A stretch of DNA of 64,000 bases, taken from NCBI RefSeq assembly GCF_021491375.1, contig NZ_JAKEVY010000001.1:868001-932000 (forward strand), in the 5' to 3' direction. Below the pieces are notes generated by a model that did no database searches, had not been told where the DNA came from, and worked only from the letters and a program-made list of their open reading frames with translations. Below are positions 55,655-63,747 of the stretch, one piece after another (the stretch's first letter is position 1; each line of letters starts with the position of its first letter). This DNA is from Flavihumibacter fluminis (GTDB lineage: Bacteria; Bacteroidota; Bacteroidia; Chitinophagales; Chitinophagaceae). The position numbers and the translations under genes were made by a program.

Positions 55655-56249
55655 CGTTCTTTTTCACGTAAGCACCCAATGCTTTTCCTGCATCAGCATA
55701 CGCTTCGCCGATACGCAGACCGGTATCAAAATCAAAACCGCCAAAGGTACGACCCAGTGCCTTGTCCACCTTGATTCGGGCTACTTCCTTGCTGCGGTTG
55801 GCTGTTTCCACGATGGTTACCACCAGGTAAATATTGGCGTTACCACGGGTGATTCCAATGTTGTAACCAGGTTCAGTTGAAACCGTTTTTACGATCATGG
55901 TATATTTGGCAGCAGGTGCACTTCCGGAAGCTATACCACTTTCTCTGCCAAACAACTCATTAAACTTCGGATGAAAGCGACTCTCCCGATCCGCCACCCA
56001 GGACTTGGCCCAGTTATCTCCCCGGCCGGATTCTTTTTTATTGTATTCTTCCGTCTTTTTGGCTACGTACTCGGCTTCTGTCTTGAATTTTCCTACCGAC
56101 ATGCCGTCGTACACAAACTCGGTATTGATCTCTTTTTCGCCGGCCAGTGCCGAAATATCACCGGATTCCAGTTTAATCCGCTGCGCAGACGCCGTGAGGG
56201 AACTGATAGTAATAGCAATCACTAAACTTAAACTGATAAAATTTTTCAT
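55647..56249 (-). CDS. Exported protein, unknown function
   Basis: A 200-residue protein with a signal peptide (about 22 residues, ending TASAQ). The mature part has an N-terminal mixed region with many charged residues and a C-terminal half of alternating strand and helix (YTMIVKTVSTEPGYNIGITRGNANIYLVVTIVE). No recognised domain. It is a single gene, convergent with the DUF2130 gene. Confidence 0.65.
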   Translation of the reverse strand: MKNFISLSLVIAITISSLTASAQRIKLESGDISALAGEKEINTEFVYDGMSVGKFKTEAEYVAKKTEEYNKKESGRGDNWAKSWVADRESRFHPKFNELFGRESGIASGSAPAAKYTMIVKTVSTEPGYNIGITRGNANIYLVVTIVETANRSKEVARIKVDKALGRTFGGFDFDTGLRIGEAYADAGKALGAYVKKNAK

Positions 56250-56361
56250 GTAGAAGGGTTTATATGAAGTTATGCTATCTGAGCGCTTCCGATACTATTC
56301 CGTTGTATCCCTTCTCAAAAAATTTTAAGCGTACCAGACATCTGGTATTCATCATAAAAAA

Positions 56362-57000
56362 TCAGGTCACCAGGTAAGCCATCACCAGGGGTTCAAAAAT
56401 TTTGGCTTCCAATTGCACTTCCAGCGGCTGACCCAGGTTAAACCGGAAAGGAATCTCCATCCACTGATTGGATTTGTATTTTAAGGGGCCACTGAGCTGC
56501 ATATGCGTTTTGAAATCCAGTCCCCCTAATCCATACCACTTGTACACCGCCTCTTTTGCACTCCAGATCACGGTTGTCATCTCCAACTGCAATTGATCAA
56601 ATAATTCCCATTGAGCCAGGTACGCTTTCTCCTCTTCCGATAAGAATTTGGGCGATATCCGCTCAATCCGCGGCGTTACCAGCTCAATATCAATCCCCAC
56701 CCGGTTCGTACTGCTGGCAATCGCCGCTGCATAATTTCCGCAATGAGAGATCGAAAAATGATATTTTTCCCCCGGCAGGTAGGGTTTCCGGGTGTCGGCT
56801 ACCAGGATCTCTTCCAACGGGAAATCTTCAAACAATACAGGTAATAAATACCTGCCCGCAAGGTGCTGCAACCTCTTGTAGGGATGGGTGACATCCTGGT
56901 GCAGGGAAACACTGGACAGAAAGAATTCCTCCGGCTCCTCAATGCGCCAAATCGCGAGTCGCGTTGTTTGGTTGATATTATGTTGATAAAATAAGGCCAA
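56362..57000 (-). CDS. 4'-phosphopantetheinyl transferase (Sfp/AcpT type)
   Basis: A 212-residue enzyme that transfers the phosphopantetheine arm from CoA to acyl or peptidyl carrier proteins. Sites fit the family: HFSISHCGNYAAAIASS, metal-binding Asp104 and Glu106 in VGIDIELV, and WSAKEAVYKWYG with Glu150 and Lys154. I chose a TTG start at 57000, since the longer frame runs back across the divergent dcd gene; the first family-like residues (LFYQHNI) start right after this codon. Carrier-protein substrate is not in the window. Slightly shorter than Sfp (224). Confidence 0.88.
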   Translation of the reverse strand: MALFYQHNINQTTRLAIWRIEEPEEFFLSSVSLHQDVTHPYKRLQHLAGRYLLPVLFEDFPLEEILVADTRKPYLPGEKYHFSISHCGNYAAAIASSTNRVGIDIELVTPRIERISPKFLSEEEKAYLAQWELFDQLQLEMTTVIWSAKEAVYKWYGLGGLDFKTHMQLSGPLKYKSNQWMEIPFRFNLGQPLEVQLEAKIFEPLVMAYLVT

Positions 57001-57075
57001 GGTTGAAATTAAGAACCTAACATTGCAGCGGCACTTAAACAGTACCCCGCAACAAATATAAATTAAGCCAAGCAC

Positions 57076-57612
57076 ATGATTTTGTCGGATACGCGCATAT
57101 TGGAAGAAATCGAAAAAGGCACCATCAAAATTGAGCCCTATAACCGCGAATGCCTCGGAAGCAATTCCTACGATGTTCACCTGGGCAAATGGCTCGCCAC
57201 CTACAAGGAGCATATCCTGGATGCCAAAAAGCATAACCAGATTGAATACTTTGAGATTCCTGATGAAGGGTTTGTGTTATATCCTCATATTTTTTACCTC
57301 GGCGTAACGGAGGAGTATACCGAAACCCATGCGCATGTCCCCTTCCTTGAAGGAAAATCCTCTACAGGACGCCTTGGGATTGATATCCATGCCACAGCAG
57401 GCAAGGGCGATGTTGGTTTCTGCGGCAACTGGACCCTCGAAATTTCTGTAAAACAACCGGTGAAAGTGTACAAAGGCATGCCTATTGGACAGTTGATCTA
57501 TTTCCCGGTAGAAGGACCTATTGAAGTTGCCTACAACCAGAAGAAAAATGCGAAATACAGCGGTCAGCCAGATAAGCCCATCGAGAGTATGATGTGGAAG
57601 AATAAATTCTGA
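57076..57612 (+). CDS. dcd: dCTP deaminase
   Basis: A 178-residue trimeric dUTPase-like enzyme converting dCTP to dUTP. Family blocks are ECLGSNSYDVHLGKWL, the catalytic FLEGKSSTGRLGIDIHATAGKGDVGF (Glu in the segment before Ser-Ser, then GKGDVGFCGNWTLEIS) and GMPIGQLIYFPVEG. Its divergent neighbour is the phosphopantetheinyl transferase gene. Bifunctional dCTP deaminase-dUTPase forms exist, so a dUTPase activity cannot be excluded. Confidence 0.95.
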   Translation: MILSDTRILEEIEKGTIKIEPYNRECLGSNSYDVHLGKWLATYKEHILDAKKHNQIEYFEIPDEGFVLYPHIFYLGVTEEYTETHAHVPFLEGKSSTGRLGIDIHATAGKGDVGFCGNWTLEISVKQPVKVYKGMPIGQLIYFPVEGPIEVAYNQKKNAKYSGQPDKPIESMMWKNKF

Positions 57613-57614
57613 GT

Positions 57615-58712
57615 TCAGAGTCGCTCCCATCCATTTTTTCTGCCATAGGCGATCACCAATGCCACCACCTGGTTATAACTCAATAATCCGGATGGCTGTT
57701 GGTTGGCACGTAAATATTGTGCATACAGGGTTCTTACCAAAGGCTCCAGTAATCCAACATGCTCCTGGTTGAATTTTCGCAAAGCGATAATATCTTCCTT
57801 AACGCCGGCAGGCAACTGGTTCATGCGCAGCTGTGCAAGTGTTGAATCCCGAAGGTTCAAATCGCGAATAGCATATAGGTAGAGGTCAAAATAAGCGGAA
57901 TAGCGGAAAGCCGGACTTTCACTTTTACTCGCCGTCAGAAAGCCTGCCATATTGGCTTCGTTCTCCCGCGCATATCCCAACTGGTGGCCAATTTCATGGC
58001 AGGTGGTAAAAGGCTGAACAAAAACCGGCACGGTGGTATTCACCTGCGCCTCTCCGGTAAACGGATTGTAATACCCCGTAAATCCCAGGTAATTACCCAG
58101 GTAACTATAGAGGGAGGGCTTAACGCTTTGGCCGCCGTATTTTAAAAAGAGAGCCCGCGTACCCGGTTGCTGATAGGCGCTGAAAGCCCTTGTAAAAAGG
58201 GTTCTTTTATGCCGGAGGGGTTGCCGTTCGGGAAGCGATATCGTACGGTTGGCTTCCATCCGGCTGGACAAAACCTGCACCAGGCTATCAAGTTCAGCAG
58301 TTGAATATTGTCCTGGCCGGATACCTGCCTGCCGGGCAATGCCAACCCGGTTGTAATTCAATCCCCATAACAGATTGAAAAGAATATAAATCCATAACCA
58401 GACCCGCATTACTTTCACACCTACCCGAAGCAACCAATTAAGATCGATGCGTTTTTGCACCAACGCCTGGATAAATTTTACCAGCGCATATACCAGTCCG
58501 ATAGTTGCTATTGCATAGAGCAGGTCGCCGAAACTGAGTGGCATCCATCCAAACAAAAATCGCTGTACCCTGGAGATCACCGGGTAAACCCCGGTTGAAT
58601 AATATTTTTCCACCAAATCAGGAAAAATTGACACCAGCTTAATGAATAAAGCTGTGCCTGCCAGAAGGTATAAACCCGTATACCGGTATCTTTGCCCCGT
58701 TCTTTCCTGCAT
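57615..58712 (-). CDS. DUF3810 membrane protein with HExxH motif
   Basis: A 365-residue membrane protein of the DUF3810 family. The start is the ATG at 58712, giving three N-terminal hydrophobic segments (residues about 12-30, 60-85 and 100-120). A large exposed domain carries a zinc-peptidase-like motif, HEIGHQLGYARENEAN, with His239, Glu240 and His243 and a following Glu 8-10 residues on, consistent with the gluzincin or similar pattern. A function in proteolysis at the membrane is inferred. The longer frame overlaps the divergent carboxylase gene and is not convincing. Confidence 0.85.
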   Translation of the reverse strand: MQERTGQRYRYTGLYLLAGTALFIKLVSIFPDLVEKYYSTGVYPVISRVQRFLFGWMPLSFGDLLYAIATIGLVYALVKFIQALVQKRIDLNWLLRVGVKVMRVWLWIYILFNLLWGLNYNRVGIARQAGIRPGQYSTAELDSLVQVLSSRMEANRTISLPERQPLRHKRTLFTRAFSAYQQPGTRALFLKYGGQSVKPSLYSYLGNYLGFTGYYNPFTGEAQVNTTVPVFVQPFTTCHEIGHQLGYARENEANMAGFLTASKSESPAFRYSAYFDLYLYAIRDLNLRDSTLAQLRMNQLPAGVKEDIIALRKFNQEHVGLLEPLVRTLYAQYLRANQQPSGLLSYNQVVALVIAYGRKNGWERL

Positions 58713-58776
58713 GTTGTTACAACTATTCGCAATAATAGAATGTTCAATGCAAAAAGAAAATTCAAAAATGCCTGCC

Positions 58777-60405
58777 ATGAATATCGAAAAGAACCGGAAT
58801 GAAGACGCGATGAAGCTTTTGCTTAGTGATCTGAAGAAACGCCGCGAAAAAATCTTAGTCGGCGGCGGCAAAAAATCCATTGACAAACAACACGAAAAAA
58901 ATAAGTGGACCCCAAGGGAACGGATCGATTACCTGATTGATGCCGGAACAGAATTCCTGGAAATCGGAAGTTTTGCCGGATATGGCATGTACGAGGAGCA
59001 GGGTGGGTGTCCTGCAGGTGGAACAGTTGCCGGCATCGGTTTCGTGAGCGGGAGACAATGTGTGATTCTGGCAAACGACCAGACAGTAAAAGCCGGAGCC
59101 TGGTTTCCTATTACCGGGAAGAAAAACCTGCGGATGCAGGAAATCGCGATGGAAAATCACCTTCCTGTCATCTACCTGGTAGATAGTGCCGGTGTATTCC
59201 TGCCCATGCAGGATGAAATCTTCCCTGATAAGGAACATTTTGGCCGGATCTTCCGTAACAATGCCCGCATGAGCGCGATGGGTATTACACAGATCGCAGC
59301 TGTTATGGGCCCCTGTGTAGCCGGTGGTGCTTACCTGCCAATCATGAGCGATGAAACCCTGATGGTGGAAGGAAACGGCTCTATTTTTCTGGCCGGCCCC
59401 TACCTGGTAAAGGCCGCTATCGGAGAAGATATCGATGCTGAAACCCTGGGTGGCGCTGAAACGCACAACGCCCTTTCCGGAATTGCGGATTATAAATTTC
59501 CGACAGAAAAAGAGTGCCTGGATCATATCAAAAAAATCATGAGTAAACTGGCCGATTCACAACAGGCAGGCTTTAATCGCACCCAACCGAAAGCTTCCAA
59601 AAAAGCACCCGAAGAAATCTATAGCATACTGGCAGAAAACAACAGCAAGCCTTATGACATGCGGGAACTCATCACAGCCCTGGTAGATGATTCCGAATTT
59701 GAAGAATTTAAAGCCGAATACGGGAAAACCATTCTCTGCGGTTATGCGCGCATTGAGGGATGGGCAGTTGGTATTGTAGCGAACCAGCGCCTGATCGTGA
59801 AAAGCAAAAGAGGTGAAATGCAGATGGGAGGTGTAATCTACAACGACAGTGCTGATAAAGCGGCTCGTTTTATTATGAACTGCAACCAGAAAAAAATTCC
59901 GCTGGTATTTCTGCAGGATGTAACCGGATTTATGGTGGGCAGCCGAAGTGAACATGCGGGCATCATTAAAGACGGCGCCAAACTGGTTAATGCAGTGGCC
60001 AATTCTGTAGTACCTAAAATCACGATCATTGTTGGTAATTCATACGGTGCAGGCAATTATGCCATGTGTGGTAAAGCCTATGATCCCCGTTTCATTTATG
60101 CCTGGCCAACCGCAAAGATTGCCGTGATGGGCGGCGACCAGGCAGCTAAAACCCTGATGCAGATCCAGGTTGCTTCCATGAAAGCTAAAGGTGAAGAAAT
60201 TACGCCTGAACAGGAAAAACAGGTATTGCAATCCATCAAACAGAAATACGACGAACAAACCACCCCCTATTATGCAGCCTCCCGGTTATGGGTAGACGAA
60301 ATAATTGATCCATTGCAAACCCGTCGGGTAATCGCAACCGGTATCGAAGCCGCTAATCACAATCCGGAAATGCCCGTGTTTAAAACGGGAGTAATACAGA
60401 CGTGA
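58777..60405 (+). CDS. Acyl-CoA carboxylase, beta (carboxyltransferase) subunit
   Basis: A 542-residue carboxyltransferase of the biotin-dependent acyl-CoA carboxylase family, moving CO2 from biotin to propionyl-, methylcrotonyl- or geranyl-CoA. Features: VAGIGFVSGRQCVILANDQTVKAG, YLVDSAGVFLPMQDEIFPDKEHFGRIF, MGPCVAGGAYLPIMSDE, and in the C-terminal lobe LVFLQDVTGFMVGSRSEHAGIIKDGAK and GNSYGAGNYAMCGKAYDPRF. The sequence leans to the methylcrotonyl-CoA type. I chose the ATG at 58777 (MNIEKNRNED); ATGs at 58747 and 58768 are also possible. The biotin carboxylase subunit gene is not nearby. It ends in the arm of an inverted repeat (60400). Confidence 0.93.
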   Translation: MNIEKNRNEDAMKLLLSDLKKRREKILVGGGKKSIDKQHEKNKWTPRERIDYLIDAGTEFLEIGSFAGYGMYEEQGGCPAGGTVAGIGFVSGRQCVILANDQTVKAGAWFPITGKKNLRMQEIAMENHLPVIYLVDSAGVFLPMQDEIFPDKEHFGRIFRNNARMSAMGITQIAAVMGPCVAGGAYLPIMSDETLMVEGNGSIFLAGPYLVKAAIGEDIDAETLGGAETHNALSGIADYKFPTEKECLDHIKKIMSKLADSQQAGFNRTQPKASKKAPEEIYSILAENNSKPYDMRELITALVDDSEFEEFKAEYGKTILCGYARIEGWAVGIVANQRLIVKSKRGEMQMGGVIYNDSADKAARFIMNCNQKKIPLVFLQDVTGFMVGSRSEHAGIIKDGAKLVNAVANSVVPKITIIVGNSYGAGNYAMCGKAYDPRFIYAWPTAKIAVMGGDQAAKTLMQIQVASMKAKGEEITPEQEKQVLQSIKQKYDEQTTPYYAASRLWVDEIIDPLQTRRVIATGIEAANHNPEMPVFKTGVIQT

Positions 60406-60480
60406 GATGTGAGACGTGAGACGAAAAAACCATTTCACCTTTCACGTCTCACATCTCACGTTTCACCTTTCACCTTTCAC
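60400..60480. repeat. 20-bp inverted repeat plus TTTCACC direct repeats before rnhA
   Basis: Arm 60400-60419 (ACGTGAGATGTGAGACGTGA) is the exact reverse complement of 60442-60461, with a 22-base spacer. The arms are built of GTGAGAYGTGAGACG-type repeats, and TTTCACC/TTTCAC units recur at 60433-60445 and 60461-60480. The left arm overlaps the stop codon of the carboxylase gene. The dispersed-repeat look suggests an intergenic repeat family or a terminator-like element; it may also occur elsewhere in the genome. Confidence 0.8.
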
Positions 60481-60486
60481 TTCCTC

Positions 60487-60951
60487 ATGTCCGAACTCAT
60501 CATCTACACAGACGGCGCCAGCCGGGGAAATCCCGGTCCGGGTGGATACGGTACCATACTTAAATGGGGCACCAAAGAAAAAGAATTGTCCAAAGGCTAT
60601 CGCAAAACCACCAATAATCGCATGGAATTAATGGCGGTTATTGCAGGGCTCGAAGCACTTACTAAAACCGGTTTAAAAATCACGATCTACAGTGACAGTC
60701 AATACGTGGTAAAAGCCGTGGAAGAGGGTTGGCTAAAAAACTGGATCGCCACCAACTTCAAAGGCGGCAAAAAAAACCGGGATCTCTGGACCAAATATCA
60801 CGAGCTCGCCAAACAGCACCATATCCGGTTCAAATGGGTAAAAGGACATGCCGATAACCCTTTTAACAACCGCTGTGACATACTGGCTACTACCGCAGCA
60901 GATGGGAAACACCTATTGATTGATTCCATCTACGAAGCAGAAAATCCCTGA
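60487..60951 (+). CDS. rnhA: Ribonuclease HI
   Basis: A 154-residue RNase HI that cuts the RNA strand of RNA-DNA hybrids. The DEDD metal residues are in place: Asp9 in IYTDGASRGNPGPGG, Glu47 in NNRMELMA, Asp70 in IYSDSQYV and Asp131 near the end (NNRCDILA), plus His121 in KGHADNPFNN. The ATG at 60487 is chosen; longer in-frame starts lie in the repeat region. Length matches E. coli RNase HI (155). Confidence 0.96.
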   Translation: MSELIIYTDGASRGNPGPGGYGTILKWGTKEKELSKGYRKTTNNRMELMAVIAGLEALTKTGLKITIYSDSQYVVKAVEEGWLKNWIATNFKGGKKNRDLWTKYHELAKQHHIRFKWVKGHADNPFNNRCDILATTAADGKHLLIDSIYEAENP

Positions 60952-61006
60952 AAAGTCCGAATACAATCTCCTGTTTTGGATTCAGGAAATATTGGATATT
61001 TGATAC

Positions 61007-61486
61007 ATGACCGAAACCAAACCGCCTGCTGAAATCCGGATTAGTTCACTCCCGGATGCTGTTTCTCCCCCGATGGATCTTATCCTGATGGCTGATCCTA
61101 ACCCGGAACAGGTTGCAGAATACCTGCCCCATTGCCTCATTCTGGTTGCCAATCACCTCGACCTTACCGTAGGCGTACTGGCCCTGTCGCCCGAAGGCAA
61201 AACCAAAGCAGAAATTAAAGTACTGGCCGTTACTCCCGGTTATCGGAGAAAAGGAATAGGCAGATTATTATTGCAGGAGGCCAGTGAAAGGGCGCGGCGA
61301 CTCGGTTTTACTGAGCTCCAGGTTTGCACGGGAAACTCGAGCATCAAACCCTTCCAGTTGTACCAGCAGGCAGGCTTTGAACTGATTGATGTGCGCTGGA
61401 ATTATTTTACTCACCATTATCCACAACCGATAATAGAAGAGGGAATTGTTTGCAAACATCAGCTGGTACTCAATAAATCATTATAA
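61007..61486 (+). CDS. GNAT-family N-acetyltransferase
   Basis: A 159-residue GCN5-related acetyltransferase. The acetyl-CoA site is clear: IKVLAVTPGYRRKGIGRLLLQEASERARRLGF, with the R-x-x-G-x-G/A diphosphate loop, followed by LQVCTGNSSIKPFQLYQQAGFELIDVRWNYF. The acyl acceptor is unknown. It starts 55 bp after rnhA and 9 bp before the MFS transporter gene, so it may be cotranscribed with that transporter. Confidence 0.92.
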   Translation: MTETKPPAEIRISSLPDAVSPPMDLILMADPNPEQVAEYLPHCLILVANHLDLTVGVLALSPEGKTKAEIKVLAVTPGYRRKGIGRLLLQEASERARRLGFTELQVCTGNSSIKPFQLYQQAGFELIDVRWNYFTHHYPQPIIEEGIVCKHQLVLNKSL

Positions 61487-61495
61487 CCCTGCCCG

Positions 61496-62695
61496 ATGCT
61501 TACCAATACTTTATTGTACCTGCGTCAGCGCTCCAGCTTAAGCATTGGATACCTGTTTGCTGTTTCCAGTATTTTACTGGGCATTTGGGTGGCAGCGATT
61601 CCCCAGGTCAAGCAAAGACTGGAACTCACAGATGCCACACTTGGGCTCACCCTGCTACTTGCGCCGCTGGGTGCACTCACCGGAGTTGCCATCGCGCCCT
61701 GGTTTTTTAAACGGATAGCGGTAGGCAACTGGATGTTTTATGGCAGCCTCTTTTATTGTGCTGCCTTTATTCTGCAGGTAACCGCCCCTACTGTACCGGT
61801 ATTGATGATCGCGCTTTTTTCAACCGGACTTACCGGTTTTCTCAATGGCGTATCAACCAATGCAATGGTTGATCAACTGGAACAAAAATTGCAGCGCCGG
61901 CTGATGAGTACTTCACACGGCATGTATAGTTTGGGTGGAGGTATCAGTGCCGGCCTCGCCTCTTTTTTTTACTGGCTGCAGATACCAGCCGTTTGGCAGA
62001 TCGCGATTGTGGCGTTGACACTTTCAACTGGCCTGTTTTTGCTACGCAAAGAATTGTTATCACATCAGGTAGAGATCGCTTCAGACAGCCGCTTTCGTTT
62101 ACCCTCCGGAGGCCTGATCGGACTTTCCTTTATCTGCTTTGTCACCTTTATGGGAGAAGGTTGTGTTGCCGACTGGAGTGCACTCTACCTTCGTGAATCC
62201 TTGAATGGCACCAAGGCAATTGCAGGAATCGGATTTGCAGGTTTCTCAATTGCAATGGCACTTGGCCGCTTTAATGGTGATGCGCTGATTCCAAAAATTG
62301 GCAATAAAAATATAGTGATGGGAGGTTGTCTGGTAGCTGCTACAGGCTACCTGCTGGCGGTTAGTTTTACTTCGATCCCGGTTGCAATTGCAGGATTTAC
62401 ACTAGTCGGACTCGGATTTTCCTGCGTTGTTCCCGTACTGTTCAGCACGGCCACAAAAGTACCGGGAATAAGCGCAGTTAGTGGTATATCTGCTGTTGCA
62501 ACGGGTGGTTTACTTGGCTTTCTCGCCGGCCCCTCACTGGTAGGCATCATTTCCGAAAAGTTTACCATGGCAACCGGACTCAGCATGATTTTTATTCTGG
62601 CTCTGCTCGCAGCTGCAACTGCCTGGAAGAATCGGTATCTTCAAAATTCAACAATCACCTCAAAGCAGGTAAATTATCCGGATCAGCTTTTGTAA
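61496..62695 (+). CDS. MFS transporter, sugar/drug efflux-like
   Basis: A 399-residue major facilitator with about twelve transmembrane helices. Motif A-like elements are weak, but family-like parts are AAIPQVKQRLELTDATLGLTLLLAPLGALTG between helices 1 and 2, GVSTNAMVDQLEQKLQRRLMSTSHGMYSLGGG, and FVTFMGEGCVADWSALYLRES in the second half. It resembles the YbjJ-like MFS group. Substrate unknown. It is 9 bp after the GNAT gene, and the cyanophycinase-like gene follows it. Confidence 0.9.
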   Translation: MLTNTLLYLRQRSSLSIGYLFAVSSILLGIWVAAIPQVKQRLELTDATLGLTLLLAPLGALTGVAIAPWFFKRIAVGNWMFYGSLFYCAAFILQVTAPTVPVLMIALFSTGLTGFLNGVSTNAMVDQLEQKLQRRLMSTSHGMYSLGGGISAGLASFFYWLQIPAVWQIAIVALTLSTGLFLLRKELLSHQVEIASDSRFRLPSGGLIGLSFICFVTFMGEGCVADWSALYLRESLNGTKAIAGIGFAGFSIAMALGRFNGDALIPKIGNKNIVMGGCLVAATGYLLAVSFTSIPVAIAGFTLVGLGFSCVVPVLFSTATKVPGISAVSGISAVATGGLLGFLAGPSLVGIISEKFTMATGLSMIFILALLAAATAWKNRYLQNSTITSKQVNYPDQLL

Positions 62696-62739
62696 GGATT
62701 TACTTGCCGCTGGCTGGTATCATCAGAAACAGTAATCGT

Positions 62740-63747
62740 ATGAAAATCTGGAACCTCACTTTTCGCTTATTGCTCACCGTTAGTTTTCCAATTTATTCGG
62801 ATGCCCAGAACATTCAGGAAGACGCAATTCGCATTTATCTCACCGGTGATTCTGCTGATGTACAAACTACAACCAAACCCGGATTACTGCTCGCTGGAGG
62901 CAGTACGGATGTTAATTCCGCGATGCTTTGGTTGCTGGAACGGTCGGGTGGCGGTGACGTGGTGGTGATCCGATCCTCTGGTGCCGACGGCTACAATCAG
63001 TACCTTTTTGAACTCGCGAAAGTTAATTCCGTAGAAACCATCCTGATCAATAATCGGGATAAAGCATTCTTGCCCATTGTGGCAGAAAAAATCCGTAAGG
63101 CTGAACTTTTATTTATTGCCGGTGGTGATCAATGGAATTATACCCGCTACTGGAAAGACTCTCCCGTTGAAGAAGCCATCAACTTTTTAATCAATGAAAA
63201 GAAAGTGCCGGTAGGTGGCACCAGCGCCGGTTGTGCTATTCTGGGCGACTATTATTTTGCTGCTCAATACGAAACCATTCAATCAGAAACAGCACTTGAA
63301 AGTCCTTATCATATTGCTAACGCAATTGGCCGGAAGGATTTTATAGTAGCCCCAATCTTGCGTAATACCATCACCGACTCACATTACAGTCAGCGCAACA
63401 GGCAGGGCCGACATATCAGCTGGCTGGCAAGGTTGCTGCAAGAAGAAAAAACCAAAACAATCCGCGGCATTGGAGTGGATGAAAAAACAGCAGTAGCCAT
63501 CGATGAAGCGGGATGGGCAACTGTCTTCGGAAGCAACGAAGCCTGGTTTGTATGGAATGAAGCTAGCAAACCGGAGGTGTGTGAACCCGGAGAAGCGCTT
63601 CACTGGAGTCCTTCCAAAGCTCCGGTCAGGGCCTATATGATTAAAGGTTCAATAGAAGGAAACGGTCGTTTCAATCTGAATAACTGGAAACAAATGGAGG
63701 GCGGCACCACCAGGCAGCTAAAAGTTGAGCAGGGAGTCTTACGCTAA
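62740..63747 (+). CDS. Secreted cyanophycinase-like serine peptidase (S51)
   Basis: A 335-residue peptidase family S51 protein similar to cyanophycinase, which cuts the beta-Asp-Arg polymer cyanophycin. The ATG at 62740 gives a signal peptide (ending YSDAQ), so it acts outside the cytoplasm. The catalytic serine Ser162 is in GGTSAGCAILGDYYF, preceded by LLFIAGGDQWNYTRYW. Later blocks are RNTITDSHYSQRNRQGRH and IRGIGVDEKTAVAID. No cyanophycin synthetase was seen, consistent with use of external polymer or dipeptides. The convergent DUF6580 gene overlaps its 3' end by 9 bases. Confidence 0.9.
   Translation: MKIWNLTFRLLLTVSFPIYSDAQNIQEDAIRIYLTGDSADVQTTTKPGLLLAGGSTDVNSAMLWLLERSGGGDVVVIRSSGADGYNQYLFELAKVNSVETILINNRDKAFLPIVAEKIRKAELLFIAGGDQWNYTRYWKDSPVEEAINFLINEKKVPVGGTSAGCAILGDYYFAAQYETIQSETALESPYHIANAIGRKDFIVAPILRNTITDSHYSQRNRQGRHISWLARLLQEEKTKTIRGIGVDEKTAVAIDEAGWATVFGSNEAWFVWNEASKPEVCEPGEALHWSPSKAPVRAYMIKGSIEGNGRFNLNNWKQMEGGTTRQLKVEQGVLR

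Noticed and set aside
57001-57234. Longer N-terminus for the phosphopantetheinyl transferase
   Set aside because: It would overlap the divergent dcd gene, and its residues do not resemble the family; the TTG at 57000 precedes the first family-like residues.
60421-60480. Short TTTCAC repeats as a possible CRISPR array
   Set aside because: The repeats are 6-7 bases long, without regular spacers, and no cas gene is present; the arms form an inverted repeat instead.
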